64,000 nucleotides of DNA from positions 1-64,000 of the forward strand of contig NZ_VORR01000013.1 of the NCBI RefSeq assembly GCF_007997085.1, read 5' to 3'. The translations under genes and the position numbers were made by a program. The first letter of the stretch is position 1. The number at the start of each line of letters is the position of its first letter. The DNA comes from Polaribacter sp. IC066. GTDB lineage: Bacteria > Bacteroidota > Bacteroidia > Flavobacteriales > Flavobacteriaceae. Shown in pieces: positions 18,037 through 28,800 of the stretch. Under the pieces are notes generated by a model. That model had not been told where the DNA came from and ran no database searches. It saw nothing but the letters and a program-made list of their open reading frames with translations.

Positions 18037-19062
18037 GTGATTCATTTAAGATACCTACTATTTTTTTTAAGCTTACTCTTGCTTTTTACGTGTTCATCAA
18101 AAACAGGTACTGAAATTATAGAAGAAGAACCTGACGTTCTTATAAATTGCACTAATACCGATGTTCGTATTACTAAAGAGGATGCTATTGTAATTCAACA
18201 TGCTACAAAGCCTGTAATTTGGGAGGGCACTTATAATGAAACAACTGTAAAAATAAGCTTTACAAAACCTATTGGGAGCGAATCTGAAACTTTTACATTT
18301 ATTTTTGATAAAGTAGATAGTTGCTTAAAGATAAAACGTGCATTTAAATTTTACGACGGTAACCAAGTAGATGTTTCTGCCATCACAGAAATAAATGTTT
18401 TAGAATTTTACACAAAAGAATGGGAAGTTGATGAAAAATTTACGGGATACGTAATTTATAAAGATCCGCATGACAAAAGAGTGTATAGCCGAAAGTTTTG
18501 GGTAACCTTTACAGAAGAAAATTTAGAAATAGAAAACACCAATTATTTACTTTTTGATACTTGTTTTGGTGCGCAATTACCGATTAATTTAGATATCAAT
18601 TCAGACGGAATTATTGATTTTAAAATAATACCTGAAACGGTTAGGGATATCGGAAACACACCAAAATTTAAACAATATACCATAAAACTGATTTCTACCA
18701 ATGAAGATGAGAATGAAATTTTATCTCCTAGAAAAAACCAAGGTCCTTATTCTGTGCTTTTTGAACCTCCGTTTACATCAAAAAATACAAGACAATATTT
18801 TAATGATGTAAAAAATGCGTTGGATGTTTTTTATGAATTTGATGCGCCTTATCAGAATTTCAACTATTTTTTAAATAATAATTTAACCTATAAAGACTAT
18901 TTAGAAAATGAAAAGGATGATTATTATATTATAAAAATGGGTCTTGATAATAAAGAGTATTATGGTTGGATACACTTTACATTTAGCGTTGCAAATTGTA
19001 CTGCAGAAGTTTTAGATACCTATTTAAATACTATTGCTGATGAACCGATTAGCGTAGATTAA
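18037..19062 (+). CDS. Hypothetical lipoprotein
   Basis: The 341-residue protein starts at GTG (18037). It has a hydrophobic signal (residues 5-18) and the lipobox LLFTC with Cys19, followed by SSKTG. The rest is rich in beta-strand patterns and acidic; the stretch LDINSDGIIDFKI is a calcium-loop-like DxNxDGxxDF found in many secreted flavobacterial proteins. No family was recognised. Its last 4 bases overlap the end of the convergent SDR gene. Confidence 0.75.
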   Translation: MIHLRYLLFFLSLLLLFTCSSKTGTEIIEEEPDVLINCTNTDVRITKEDAIVIQHATKPVIWEGTYNETTVKISFTKPIGSESETFTFIFDKVDSCLKIKRAFKFYDGNQVDVSAITEINVLEFYTKEWEVDEKFTGYVIYKDPHDKRVYSRKFWVTFTEENLEIENTNYLLFDTCFGAQLPINLDINSDGIIDFKIIPETVRDIGNTPKFKQYTIKLISTNEDENEILSPRKNQGPYSVLFEPPFTSKNTRQYFNDVKNALDVFYEFDAPYQNFNYFLNNNLTYKDYLENEKDDYYIIKMGLDNKEYYGWIHFTFSVANCTAEVLDTYLNTIADEPISVD

Positions 19063-19862
19063 AGTTTGTAATGATTCATCAATAATTTTTGATAGAGTGT
19101 ATCTGGTAAAATTCTTTTTAAAACAATAGAAAATTTCTCCATAAAGCCACCAACTTTATAATGTATTTTCGGGCTATTAGTCTCTATAATTTTGTGCACT
19201 GTTTTTGCCATTTCTATCGGATTCATGCCACCTTGAACATGCGCATTCATCAACTTTAAATTAGCTTCATACGTTTCTTTATAAGCAGATTCTTTAAAAA
19301 CGGGCGTATGATATCTACCCGCTGCAATATTGGTTGCAAAATCTCCTGGAGCTACATTTACAACATTAATTCCGAAGCCTTTAACCTCCATACTTATCGA
19401 TTCAGTTACCAATTCTAAAGCTCCTTTAGAAGCAGAGTACAAACCTCTAAACGGCAGCCCCATATACCCTGCAATAGAAGTTACATTGATAATTGTACCC
19501 GATTTTTGTTTTCTCATTTGTGGTAAAACAGCTTTCATAACATCAATTGCACCAAATAAATTTGTGTCAAATACTTTACGCATTTCATCAGTTGGTGTAT
19601 CTTCTATAGGACCTGTAATTCCCATTCCTGCATTATTCACTAAAACATCTAACTTGCCTTCTTTTTGTATGATGTAAGCAACCGCCTGCTCAATAGTTGG
19701 CACTTTTAAAACATTTAAAGCAACTATTTCAAAAGAAAAATCTTCAACATTTTTAGGGTTTCTGCTGGTTCCGAACACCCGATACCCTTTTGCTTGTAGA
19801 AAAGTAGCAATTGCTTTTCCTATTCCAGATGATGCGCCTGTAACTAATATAACTTTAGACAT
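19059..19862 (-). CDS. Short-chain dehydrogenase/reductase (SDR)
   Basis: Classical SDR of 267 residues with the cofactor loop TGASSGIG (8-15), NNAG at about 76-79, and the catalytic Ser129, Tyr142 and Lys146 (YSASK). Arg34 after the second strand (GTSRNPKN) suggests NADP preference. The C-terminal 70 residues form a substrate-binding region of unassigned specificity. It is convergent with the lipoprotein gene, overlapping by 4 bases, and leaves no room for a terminator between them. Confidence 0.88.
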   Translation of the reverse strand: MSKVILVTGASSGIGKAIATFLQAKGYRVFGTSRNPKNVEDFSFEIVALNVLKVPTIEQAVAYIIQKEGKLDVLVNNAGMGITGPIEDTPTDEMRKVFDTNLFGAIDVMKAVLPQMRKQKSGTIINVTSIAGYMGLPFRGLYSASKGALELVTESISMEVKGFGINVVNVAPGDFATNIAAGRYHTPVFKESAYKETYEANLKLMNAHVQGGMNPIEMAKTVHKIIETNSPKIHYKVGGFMEKFSIVLKRILPDTLYQKLLMNHYKL

Positions 19863-20083
19863 AAAATGTTTACATGGTTAGCTTTAAAGTTTTTCCATTA
19901 AAACTCTAAAGAAAGACAAATATCTAAAAAGTAAATTTAGGAATCTAAAAATTGAAAAAGTAATTCTATTAATCCTTGAAACGAAATTAATTCTGATAAG
20001 CTAAAAAATAAAAATTGGAGAAACCTTAAAACGATGCTAAAAGTAAAATGAAAAGACCTAAAAAAGTTTGGAGTAAAAAAAAT

Positions 20084-20177
20084 GGCAAGCTACCTACATC
20101 ACACCGCTACAACCTAATACCTTTGCTGCGTTCCCGCCCTGGAGGATTCAAAGGGAGCTAGTTGTGTAGGACTTGCC
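20084..20177 (-). ncRNA. ffs: Signal recognition particle RNA (small type)
   Basis: Read on the minus strand from 20177, GGCAAGTCCTACACAAC pairs with GTTGTAGC and GTAGGTAGCTTGCC at the other end. The apical part carries the conserved CCTCCAGG, GGCGGGAACGCAGCAAAGG signature of the SRP Alu-less 4.5S domain that binds Ffh. It is about 94 nt long. A T8 run follows on the minus strand (20075-20082) as terminator, and a two-box promoter precedes it. It acts with FtsY (6074-7048). Confidence 0.93.
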
Positions 20178-20181
20178 GAGG

Positions 20182-20211
20182 CAAATTTACAATCTATTTT
20201 TAATTTAGCAA
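20182..20211 (-). promoter_or_regulatory. Promoter of the SRP RNA
   Basis: Minus strand TTG (20211-20209), 19 bases, TAAATTTG (20189-20182), then 4 bases to the first G of the RNA. Spacing and position fit the Bacteroidota consensus very well. Confidence 0.7.
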
Positions 20212-20317
20212 CGAAAAAAACTAAAATTTATGTAACATTTTTAAAGTGTTGAATACTAATAAGATGTTTTGGTAGTATTCTAATCAAATATAAAAAGTAC
20301 TTTCAAAATGAAATGAA

Positions 20318-20325
20318 TATATTTG
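20318..20325 (+). promoter_or_regulatory. -7 box of the DUF4199 gene
   Basis: TATATTTG, 27 bases before the start at 20353. No -33 TTG at the expected distance. Confidence 0.4.
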
Positions 20326-20352
20326 TAACACTAACTAAATTTTAAAAACAAA

Positions 20353-20874
20353 ATGGAAAACCAAGCAAGTAGTAAAAGTATCATCCTAAATTACGGCTTA
20401 TATTTAGGTCTAATTACAATTTTAACCGGACTCGTTAAATACGCGACCGGAAACTTATATGTTACTGAATTCTATTCAGGAATTTTAGGTGTTTTAATAG
20501 TCATTGTCTTTGTTATTTTAGGAATTAAAAATTTTAAAGCTACCAATAAAGGATTAATAGGTTTTGGAGAAGCTGTAAAAATAGGAGTTGGTCTTACTTT
20601 AATTGGTACAATCCTTATTATTGCCTATTATTTTTTACTTTCAACGGTTATTGAACCAGATTTTATGGCCAATACTATGGAAGCGCAGAAGGTAATGTTC
20701 GCAGATTCTTTTGGTATGACGGAAGGTCAGATTGAAGAAGCTACTAAAAACTCTGAAGACAATTTTTACTTAAGTCTATTTGGCGGTATTTTGGTTTGGA
20801 ACTTATTTTTAGGGGGAATTACTTCTTTAATTACTGCTGCGGTTGTAAAAAAAACAGAAGAAGATTCTTACTAA
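20353..20874 (+). CDS. DUF4199 membrane protein
   Basis: 173 residues with four hydrophobic segments (about 12-30, 38-57, 74-98, 143-165). The first pair is followed by KNFKATNKGLIGFGEAVKIG, a motif typical of DUF4199. In Bacteroidota these genes commonly precede a GtrB-like glycosyltransferase, as here. Inner-membrane location is likely; the function is unknown. Confidence 0.85.
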   Translation: MENQASSKSIILNYGLYLGLITILTGLVKYATGNLYVTEFYSGILGVLIVIVFVILGIKNFKATNKGLIGFGEAVKIGVGLTLIGTILIIAYYFLLSTVIEPDFMANTMEAQKVMFADSFGMTEGQIEEATKNSEDNFYLSLFGGILVWNLFLGGITSLITAAVVKKTEEDSY

Positions 20875-20910
20875 ATTTAAAGTTTACAATTCAAAGTGTG
20901 TTTAAAATAG

Positions 20911-20918
20911 TAACTTTG
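20911..20918 (+). promoter_or_regulatory. -7 box of the 20950 glycosyltransferase gene
   Basis: TAACTTTG, about 31 bases before the preferred ATG at 20950. Single box only. Confidence 0.35.
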
Positions 20919-20949
20919 AATATTGATTTACAAATTTTGAATGCACACT

Positions 20950-21906
20950 ATGGATATTTCGGTAGTCATACCACTTCTTAACGAAGAAGAATCTTTACAA
21001 GAATTACACGATTGGATTGCAAAAGTTATGCAATCCAATCGTTATGTATATGAAATTATTTTTATTGATGATGGCAGCACAGACACTTCTTGGCAGGTTA
21101 TCGAAAAACTATCAACTAAAAACAAATCAGTTAAAGGCATTCGCTTTCAAAAAAACTTTGGTAAAAGTCAAGCATTAGATGCAGGTTTTGAATTAGCAAG
21201 CGGTAAAGTTGTCATTACCATGGATGCCGATTTACAAGATAATCCAGAAGAAATTCCTGAATTATATACTTTGATTATTGAACAAAATTTCGACTTGATT
21301 TCTGGTTGGAAAAAGAAACGATATGACAATTTAATAACCAAAAATATTCCGTCTAAATTATTTAATGCAGCAGCAAGAAAGACTTCTGGATTAAAGTTAA
21401 ATGACTTTAATTGTGGCTTAAAAGCGTACAAAAACGAAGTTATTAAGACCGTTAAGGTCAGCGGAGAAATGCATCGTTATATTCCTGTACTCGCCAAAAA
21501 TGAAGGTTTTACAAAAATCGGCGAGAAAGTAGTGCAACATCAAGCCAGAAAATATGGCGAAACAAAATTTGGTATGGAACGTTTTGTAAACGGTTTTTTA
21601 GACTTAATTACGATCTCATTTTTATCTAAATTTGGCAAAAGACCCATGCACTTTTTTGGTCTTTGGGGTACTTTTATGTTTTTATTCGGAACCTCTACTG
21701 CATTTTATATTGGCGTCTACAAACTTTATAAATTGTATCATGACATTAAGACAATTTTAGTAACCGATAATCCTTGGTTTTACATCGCTTTAACGTCGAT
21801 GATTATAGGAACACTGCTTTTTCTAGCGGGTTTTATTGGAGAACTGATCATTAAAAATAAAGGTGAAGAAAAACACTACAAAATCAAAGAAAAAATAAGT
21901 TTTTAA
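20950..21906 (+). CDS. GT2 glycosyltransferase, GtrB/DPM1-like
   Basis: Family 2 glycosyltransferase of the polyprenyl-phosphate-sugar type. The cytosolic GT-A domain has VVIPLLNEEESL at the start, DDGSTD at about residue 40, MDADLQDNP (DxD, about 92) and QARKYGETKFG. Two C-terminal transmembrane helices follow (about 232-255 and 280-302). Such enzymes load a sugar onto undecaprenyl phosphate. An ATG three codons upstream (20941) is an alternative start. It lies between the DUF4199 and phosphosugar mutase genes. Confidence 0.9.
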   Translation: MDISVVIPLLNEEESLQELHDWIAKVMQSNRYVYEIIFIDDGSTDTSWQVIEKLSTKNKSVKGIRFQKNFGKSQALDAGFELASGKVVITMDADLQDNPEEIPELYTLIIEQNFDLISGWKKKRYDNLITKNIPSKLFNAAARKTSGLKLNDFNCGLKAYKNEVIKTVKVSGEMHRYIPVLAKNEGFTKIGEKVVQHQARKYGETKFGMERFVNGFLDLITISFLSKFGKRPMHFFGLWGTFMFLFGTSTAFYIGVYKLYKLYHDIKTILVTDNPWFYIALTSMIIGTLLFLAGFIGELIIKNKGEEKHYKIKEKISF

Positions 21907-21910
21907 CCTT

Positions 21911-21918
21911 TATATTTG
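21911..21918 (+). promoter_or_regulatory. -7 box of the phosphosugar mutase gene
   Basis: TATATTTG, 28 bases before the ATG at 21947. Single box only. Confidence 0.4.
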
Positions 21919-21946
21919 TAGCACAATTAACTAAATTCACAAACTA

Positions 21947-23662
21947 ATGAATGGCATTTTAGACAAAGCAAAAAAATGGCTTACTCCTACTTTTGACGCT
22001 GAAACTCAAGCAGAAATTCAAGATTTACTCACTAACAATCCTGATGATTTAGCAGACAGATTCTATAAAGACATGGAATTTGGTACTGGCGGAATGCGCG
22101 GTATTATGGGTGCAGGAACCAATAGAATTAACAAATATACTTTAGGAAGAGCAACACAAGGTTTGTCTAATTACTTAATTGATCATGTAAAATCATCACA
22201 ATTAAAAGTTGTAATTGCTTTTGATTGTAGACATAACAGTAAAAAGTTTGCAAAACTAGTTGCCGATGTTTTTTCGGCAAATAATATTAAAGTTTTCTTA
22301 TTCGAAGATTTGCGTGCAACGCCAGAATTATCTTTCGCCGTTCGTCATTTAAATTGTGATGCCGGTATTGTATTAACTGCTTCTCACAATCCGCCAGAAT
22401 ATAATGGCTATAAAGTCTATTGGGCAGATGGTGGTCAAATAGTTCCTCCACATGATGGTGGAATTATTGGCAACGTAAACGCGTTAGATTTTTCTGAAAT
22501 TAAGTTTCAGGCAAATGAAGCTTTAATTGAAACTATTGGTAAAGATGTTGATGACGCTTTTATTGACGCTTCTGTCATAAATGGTTCTTTATCAGAAAAA
22601 ATTGATAGAAAAAATTTAAAAATTGTCTTTACTTCTTTGCACGGAACCTCTATTGTTTCTGTGCCAGATGCTTTAGCAAAAGCTGGGTATACAGATGTGC
22701 ATATTGTAGAAGAACAAAGAGAGCCGAATGGCGATTTTCCTACGGTAAAATCTCCAAATCCAGAAGAGCCAGAGGCTTTAGCAATGGCAACAAATTTAGC
22801 AGATAAAATTGGAGCTGATATTGTAATTGGTACAGATCCTGATTGTGATCGTTTAGGAGTTGCCGTTAGAGATGCTGATGGAAACATCAAATTGATGAAT
22901 GGCAACCAAACCATGGTGATCATGACTGAATTTCTATTAAAAAAATGGAAAGACGAGCAGAAACTAAATGGAAAACAGTTTGTTGGTTCTACCATCGTTT
23001 CTACAGAATTGGTAAATGATGTGGCTACAAGCTATAATGTTGAGACCAAAGTTGGTTTAACGGGTTTTAAATGGATTGCTAAAATGGTGAGAGATTTTCC
23101 TGAGCAAGATTTTATTGGCGGTGGCGAAGAAAGTTTTGGCTATATGGTTGGTGACTTTGTTAGAGATAAAGATGCTGTTACAGCTACTTTATTAGCCTGC
23201 GAAGTAGCTGCTATAGCAAAACAAAACGGTAGCTCTTTTTACCACGAATTGCTAAACATCTACATCAAAAATAAATTTTATAAAGAACATTTAATTTCGA
23301 TCACTAAAAAAGGAATGGATGGCGCTGCAGAAATTAAGCAGATGTTAAGCGATATGCGTAACAATCCTATTTTAGAGCTCGATGGTGAAAAAATTGAAAC
23401 ACTCTCTGATTACGAAGCATCTACGAGCAAAAATTTAATTACTGGCGTTGTTACAAAAATAGATTTACCAAAATCTAATGTATTAATTTATCAAACGGCA
23501 TCAGGAACAAGGATTGCGGCAAGACCAAGCGGAACAGAGCCAAAAATTAAGTTTTACTTTAGTGTAAATACGCCTTTAGACAGCAAAGAAAATGCTAAAA
23601 ATGTAGAAGCCAAATTAGATGCCAAAATTCAGCGTATTATAATAGAGATGAAATTGAATTAA
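21947..23662 (+). CDS. Phosphoglucomutase/phosphomannomutase
   Basis: Alpha-D-phosphohexomutase superfamily, 571 residues (the long PgcA-like form). The phosphoserine is Ser146 in TASHNPPEYNGYK, the Mg loop is GTDPDCDRLG (about 298-307), the sugar loop is GGEESFGY (about 389-396) and the phosphate loop is ARPSGTEPK near the C-terminus. It interconverts 1- and 6-phosphosugars and so feeds nucleotide-sugar synthesis, including rfbA. Its stop shares one base with the start of the exporter gene. Confidence 0.94.
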   Translation: MNGILDKAKKWLTPTFDAETQAEIQDLLTNNPDDLADRFYKDMEFGTGGMRGIMGAGTNRINKYTLGRATQGLSNYLIDHVKSSQLKVVIAFDCRHNSKKFAKLVADVFSANNIKVFLFEDLRATPELSFAVRHLNCDAGIVLTASHNPPEYNGYKVYWADGGQIVPPHDGGIIGNVNALDFSEIKFQANEALIETIGKDVDDAFIDASVINGSLSEKIDRKNLKIVFTSLHGTSIVSVPDALAKAGYTDVHIVEEQREPNGDFPTVKSPNPEEPEALAMATNLADKIGADIVIGTDPDCDRLGVAVRDADGNIKLMNGNQTMVIMTEFLLKKWKDEQKLNGKQFVGSTIVSTELVNDVATSYNVETKVGLTGFKWIAKMVRDFPEQDFIGGGEESFGYMVGDFVRDKDAVTATLLACEVAAIAKQNGSSFYHELLNIYIKNKFYKEHLISITKKGMDGAAEIKQMLSDMRNNPILELDGEKIETLSDYEASTSKNLITGVVTKIDLPKSNVLIYQTASGTRIAARPSGTEPKIKFYFSVNTPLDSKENAKNVEAKLDAKIQRIIIEMKLN

Positions 23663-25491
23663 TGAGTTATTTCAAAGACATTTTAAAATATGAAAAGAAG
23701 TATCGAAAATTTACAGTTCTAAATATTCTATTTAATATACTGTATGCAATTTTTAATGTGCTTTCTGTTTTAGCTTTTATTCCTGTTTTAAGAATTCTAT
23801 TTAGCACAGAAAAAGAAGTAATAAATAAACCAATCTATAAAGGTTTAGGGGATCTTGGTGGCTATTTAGAAAATAATTTTAACTATTTTATTTCTGAAAA
23901 AATTATAAACGATGGTGAAATTAGCGTCTTGCTATTCATCTGTTTGTTATCGTTATCTTTATTCTTTTTTAAAAACTTATTTAGATATTTAGCCTCTTAT
24001 GTAATCACTTTTTTAAGAACAGGAATTGTAAAAGATTTACGAGATCAACTATATCTTAAAATTGTAGAATTGCCCATTGCGTACTTTTCAGAAAAAAGAA
24101 AAGGAGATATCATTGCAAGGATGACTTCTGATGTAAAAGAAGTAGAAAACTCTATTTTAACCTCTATAGAAGCGTTGGTTAGAGAGCCTCTTACGGTTAT
24201 TATTTCTATTTCTATTATGCTTTATATAAGTGTAGAATTAACACTCTTTGTGTTTATTTTGCTGCCAGTTTCTGGTTTTATAATTTCATCGATTAGTAAA
24301 AAGTTAAAAGCAAACTCTGCAAAGGCACAAAAAGAAACCGGTAATTTTTTGTCATTTATAGAAGAAACGTTAACGGGTTTAAGAATTATTAAAGGATTTA
24401 ATGCGGAAAGTGTCATTGCGACAAAATTTAATAATTCTACACAAAATTTCAGAAAATTAATGACGAGTGTTTTTCATAGACAAACATTGGCTTCACCGAT
24501 GAGTGAATTTTTAGGGTCGGCAACCATTATTGCGATACTTTGGTATGGCGGAACAGATGTTTTAAATGAAACGAGCACATTAGATTCAAGCAAGTTTTTA
24601 GGCTATATTTTATTATTCTATACGGTTTTAAATCCTATCAAATTAATAACTACCACGTTTTACAATATTCAAAAAGGTGAAGCTTCTGCAGAACGCATCA
24701 TGCAAATTTTAAACACAGAAAATAGTATTAAAGACAAACCAAATGCTATTGTTAAAGAAGGTTTTAAAAATATAATTGAATTTAAAAATATCTCGTTTAA
24801 ATATAAAGATGAATATGTTTTAAAAGATTTTTCTTTAACGATTCATAAAGGTGAAACGGTTGCTTTGGTTGGACAATCTGGAAGTGGCAAATCTACTTTG
24901 GCAAATTTAATTACGCGTTTTTACGATGTTAATAAAGGGAATGTTATTATTGATGATTATGATATTAAAGATGTTACAAAAAAATCTTTAAGAGATTTAA
25001 TGGGCATTGTTTCTCAAGATTCAATTTTATTTAATGATACAATAGCCAATAATATTAAGTTAGGAGCACAAGATGCTACAGATGAAGCAATTTTAGAAGC
25101 TGCTAAAATTGCAAATGCAGACGATTTTATTCAGAATTTACCTCAAAAATATCAGACAAATATTGGCGATAGTGGCAACACGCTCTCTGGCGGACAAAAA
25201 CAACGTTTATCGATTGCAAGAGCTGTTTTAAAAAACCCACCAATCATGATTTTAGACGAAGCAACCTCTGCTTTAGACACAGAATCAGAACAATTGGTGC
25301 AAATAGCTCTAGAAAAAATGATGCAAAGCAGAACTTCTTTAGTCATTGCCCATAGGTTATCTACCATTCAAAAAGCAGATAAAATCGTTGTAATGAAAAA
25401 AGGAAAGATTGTAGAACAAGGCAAACATGAAGAATTACTTGCTAAAAAAGGCGAATATTTTAAGTTGGTTTCTATGCAATCTTTAAGTTAA
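23662..25491 (+). CDS. ABC exporter, MsbA-like (fused permease and ATPase)
   Basis: The 609 residues form an N-terminal transmembrane domain with six helices (residues 18-330) and a C-terminal ATPase with Walker A GQSGSGKST (about 411-419), signature LSGGQKQR, Walker B MILDEATSALD and the switch His in VIAHRLST. It is a homodimeric type IV exporter, commonly a lipid or lipid A flippase in Bacteroidota. TAATG overlap with the mutase gene means translational coupling. The substrate is inferred from family only. Confidence 0.92.
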   Translation: MSYFKDILKYEKKYRKFTVLNILFNILYAIFNVLSVLAFIPVLRILFSTEKEVINKPIYKGLGDLGGYLENNFNYFISEKIINDGEISVLLFICLLSLSLFFFKNLFRYLASYVITFLRTGIVKDLRDQLYLKIVELPIAYFSEKRKGDIIARMTSDVKEVENSILTSIEALVREPLTVIISISIMLYISVELTLFVFILLPVSGFIISSISKKLKANSAKAQKETGNFLSFIEETLTGLRIIKGFNAESVIATKFNNSTQNFRKLMTSVFHRQTLASPMSEFLGSATIIAILWYGGTDVLNETSTLDSSKFLGYILLFYTVLNPIKLITTTFYNIQKGEASAERIMQILNTENSIKDKPNAIVKEGFKNIIEFKNISFKYKDEYVLKDFSLTIHKGETVALVGQSGSGKSTLANLITRFYDVNKGNVIIDDYDIKDVTKKSLRDLMGIVSQDSILFNDTIANNIKLGAQDATDEAILEAAKIANADDFIQNLPQKYQTNIGDSGNTLSGGQKQRLSIARAVLKNPPIMILDEATSALDTESEQLVQIALEKMMQSRTSLVIAHRLSTIQKADKIVVMKKGKIVEQGKHEELLAKKGEYFKLVSMQSLS

Positions 25492-25898
25492 TTCTTATTT
25501 ATTTTAAAAACATGGTTGTCCGATAAAAGAAACAAGAGCGCTTCGCTTTTAGAGCCGAGAACCAAAACTAGACTAGACCGACTAGACTATAACTAACTTA
25601 AAGTCAACTAAAAAAAAGTGTGAAATTTTAAATTCAAAATTAATTCTAAAAACAAAGTGTAATTCTGAAAAAACAAGTGTAATCCCTTTATTATAGAGTA
25701 CTTTGTTAACTACCACTCTTTTTAATCAGACATTAATGTTTTAAACACATAAAGTCCTGTTATTTATTTCTAATCGCTTGCAATTCGTTAAATTTTCTTC
25801 GTTTTTATCAAAAAATCCTAAAAGCCCTAAATATTGTTTTGGTTTTTATCCGAACAATACTTAAAGCTTTTAAAAGTAATTATAAAATTAAATTGTCT
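25492..25898. other. Gap of 407 bp holding a MITE-like element
   Basis: The element occupies 25511-25738 (separate entry). The remaining 160 bp up to the pyc stop is AT-rich, and I see no gene or clear terminator in it. Confidence 0.5.
25511..25738. mobile_element. MITE-like element, copy A
   Basis: 228 bp with imperfect inverted ends: CATGGTTGTCCGATAAAAGA on the left, and CATTAATGTCTGATTAAAAA when the right end is read inward. The left arm continues with a GC-richer GCGCTTCGCTTTTAGAGCC stretch, then a GACTA-rich patch. TTTTAAAAACAT and TTTTAAACACAT flank it as a near direct repeat. It has no coding capacity. Copy B at 43289-43509 shares both ends, GCTTCGCTTT-like and GTGTAATCC/CAGAATCC inner segments, and size. 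Confidence 0.6.
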
Positions 25899-28800
25899 TT
25901 ATTTTAATTCAATCACCAAATCATCAGAATGCACCATTGCTCCTTCTTTTAAAACAATTTTTTTAATCATAGCATTTTCATTGGCTGTAATTGTTGTTTC
26001 CATTTTCATCGCTTCAATAATAAATAAAGGTTGATTTTTAGCAACTGTTTCTCCTGTTTTAACCAAAATTGTAGATAATAATCCTTGCAAAGGCGCCCCT
26101 ATTTGATTGGCATTACTCTTATCAACTTTTACATTTGTAATCGTTTCAACTTTTATAGATCTGTCTTGAACCTGTACCGTTCTTCCCTGACCATTTACTC
26201 TAAAATAGACGGCCACCATTCCTTCTGAATTTGCCTGCCCTATAGAATCTAATGTAATCAGCAGAGTTTTTCCCCGATCTAATTCTACCGTAATTTCTTC
26301 GCCTCTGTCCATACCATAAAAGAAGTTTTTCGTTGGCAGGTTGGTTAAATTATCATATTTTAAATGATTATTATAAGCATCTGTAAATACTTTTGGGTAC
26401 AATTTATACGATAGAAAGTCAGTAAAATCGATACTTCTGCCCAAATCGTTTTCAAATATTCTTCTAAATTCTGCATATTCTTTTTCAAAATCTACTGGCG
26501 GTATATGAGCATTAGGCCTTTCTGTAAAGGGTTGTTGGTCTTTTAAAATAAGTTTTTGTAGCTTCTCTGGGAATCCGCCCACAGGTTGCCCTAAATCGCC
26601 TTTGAAAAAACTAACCACAGATTGCGGAAAAGAAATCGTTTCTCCTTTTTCTAAAACATCGTTAATGGTTAAATTATTACTCACTAAAAATTGCGCCATA
26701 TCGCCCACAACTTTAGAACTTGGTGTTACTTTTACAATATTACCGAACAGCGTATTTACTTCTCCATACATTTTTGTAATCTCATGAAAACGACTTTCTA
26801 AACCCAAAGATTGCGCTTGTGGTTTTAAATTTGAATATTGCCCTCCAGGAATTTCATGCTGATATACTTCACTAGAACCGGCTTTTAAACCTGATTCAAA
26901 TGGATAATAATATTCTCTCACAGCTTCCCAATAATTAGAATATTCATTTAAAGAAGTTGTGTTGATAGGGTTTTCTCTCTCATGAAACTTCATCATTTCT
27001 ACAATCGAATTAAAGTTCGGTTGTGATGTTAAACCAGAAAGTCCGCTTAAAGCAACATCAACCACGTCTACACCAGCTTCAATTGCCTTTAAGTACGTTG
27101 CAGATTGTATCGAAGATGTATCATGTGTATGCAAATGCAACGGAATATTAATTTCTGATTTTAAAGCCGTAATCAATTCTGATGCTGCATAAGGCTTTAG
27201 CAAACCTGCCATATCTTTAATTCCTAAAATATGCGCCCCAGAATTTTCGATTTCTTTTGCTAAATTGATGTAATATTTTAAATTATATTTGGTGTTTTTA
27301 ACATCTAAAATATCGCCTGTATAACAGATAGAACCTTCTGCCAAACCTTTTGTTTTTGTTCTTACATGCTCTATACAGGGCGCTATTGATTTCATCCAAT
27401 TTAAAGAATCAAAAACTCTAAAAACATCTACACCGTTTTCCCAAGATTCTTCTACAAACTTCCCTATTAAATTATCTGCGTATGCTGTGTAACCAACGCC
27501 ATTAGAACCTCTAATTAACATTTGTAATAAAACATTTGGCATTTTTGCTCTTAATAATTGCAAACGTTCCCAAGGGTTTTCTTGCAAATAACGCAAACAA
27601 ACATCAAACGTGGCACCACCCCAAACTTCCATACTAAAAATTTCTGGATGTTGTTTGGCATATCCTTCGGCTACTTTTAGCATATCAAAAGTTCGCATTC
27701 TAGTCGCCAATAAACTCTGATGTGCATCGCGCATTGTGGTATCTGTAAAATGCACTTTCTTCTCATTTTTTAACCAAGTAGAGAATTTCTCTGGGCCCAA
27801 TTCTGTCAACAAATCTTTTGTTCCTTTTGGGTATGCCGCAGTTGCATCAAATTTAGGTACTTCGGGTTTTACAAAAACTTTTGATTTATCTACTTTTTTT
27901 ACATCTGGATTTCCATTTACAGTAATATCGCCCAAATAAGAAACTATTTTATTCGCTCTGTTTCGAGGTGCTTTAAAAATAAATAAATCTGGAGTAGCTT
28001 TGATAAAATTGACGGTAATTTCTCCTTTTCTAAAAGTTTCATGCAATAAGATATTCTGTAAAAAAGACATATTGGTCTTTACACCTCTAATTCTAAATTC
28101 ACTTAAAGCTCTTCTAACTTTTCTAATCGCGCCATCTAAAGTTCTACTATTTGCGGTAACTTTCACCAACATAGAATCAAAGAATGGCGAAATAGTAACT
28201 CCTTGATAAACACTTCCTGCATCTAAACGTATGCCAAAACCAGAGGCACTTCTGTACGTAGAAATAGTACCAAAATCTGGCTTAAAATCGTTCTGTGGGT
28301 CTTCTGTAGTTATTCTGCACTGCAACGCATATCCCGTAACTTTTATGGCTTTTTGATTTGGTATTTTTATTTGCTGACTATCTAATGCATAACCACCAGC
28401 GATAAATAATTGTGTTTTTACCAAATCGATATTCGTAACAACCTCTGTAACCGTATGCTCTACTTGAATTCTAGGATTTACTTCGATAAAATAAATAGAC
28501 CCATCATCATCAACCAAAAACTCTACAGTACCAATATTATTATAATTTACGGCTTTACAAATTTTGATTGCATAGCCGTATAAATCATTTTTAATTTCTT
28601 TTTTCAGTCCAAAAGAGGGCGCAAATTCAATTACTTTTTGATATCGTCTTTGAACAGAACAATCTCGTTCATATAAATGAACTGTATTTCCAAAATTATC
28701 GGCAACAATTTGTATTTCTATATGTTTCGGGTTTTCTACAAACTTTTCTAAAAAAACAGTATCGTCTCCAAAAGCGTTTAAAGCTTCTCTTTTACTTTCA

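Noticed and set aside
22507..22995. Minus-strand frame of 162 codons inside the phosphosugar mutase gene
   Set aside because: The mutase is complete and conserved here; the antisense frame has no motifs.
25566..25592. GACTA-rich patch as a tandem repeat or CRISPR-like unit
   Set aside because: Only a few irregular units inside the MITE-like element; no spacers.
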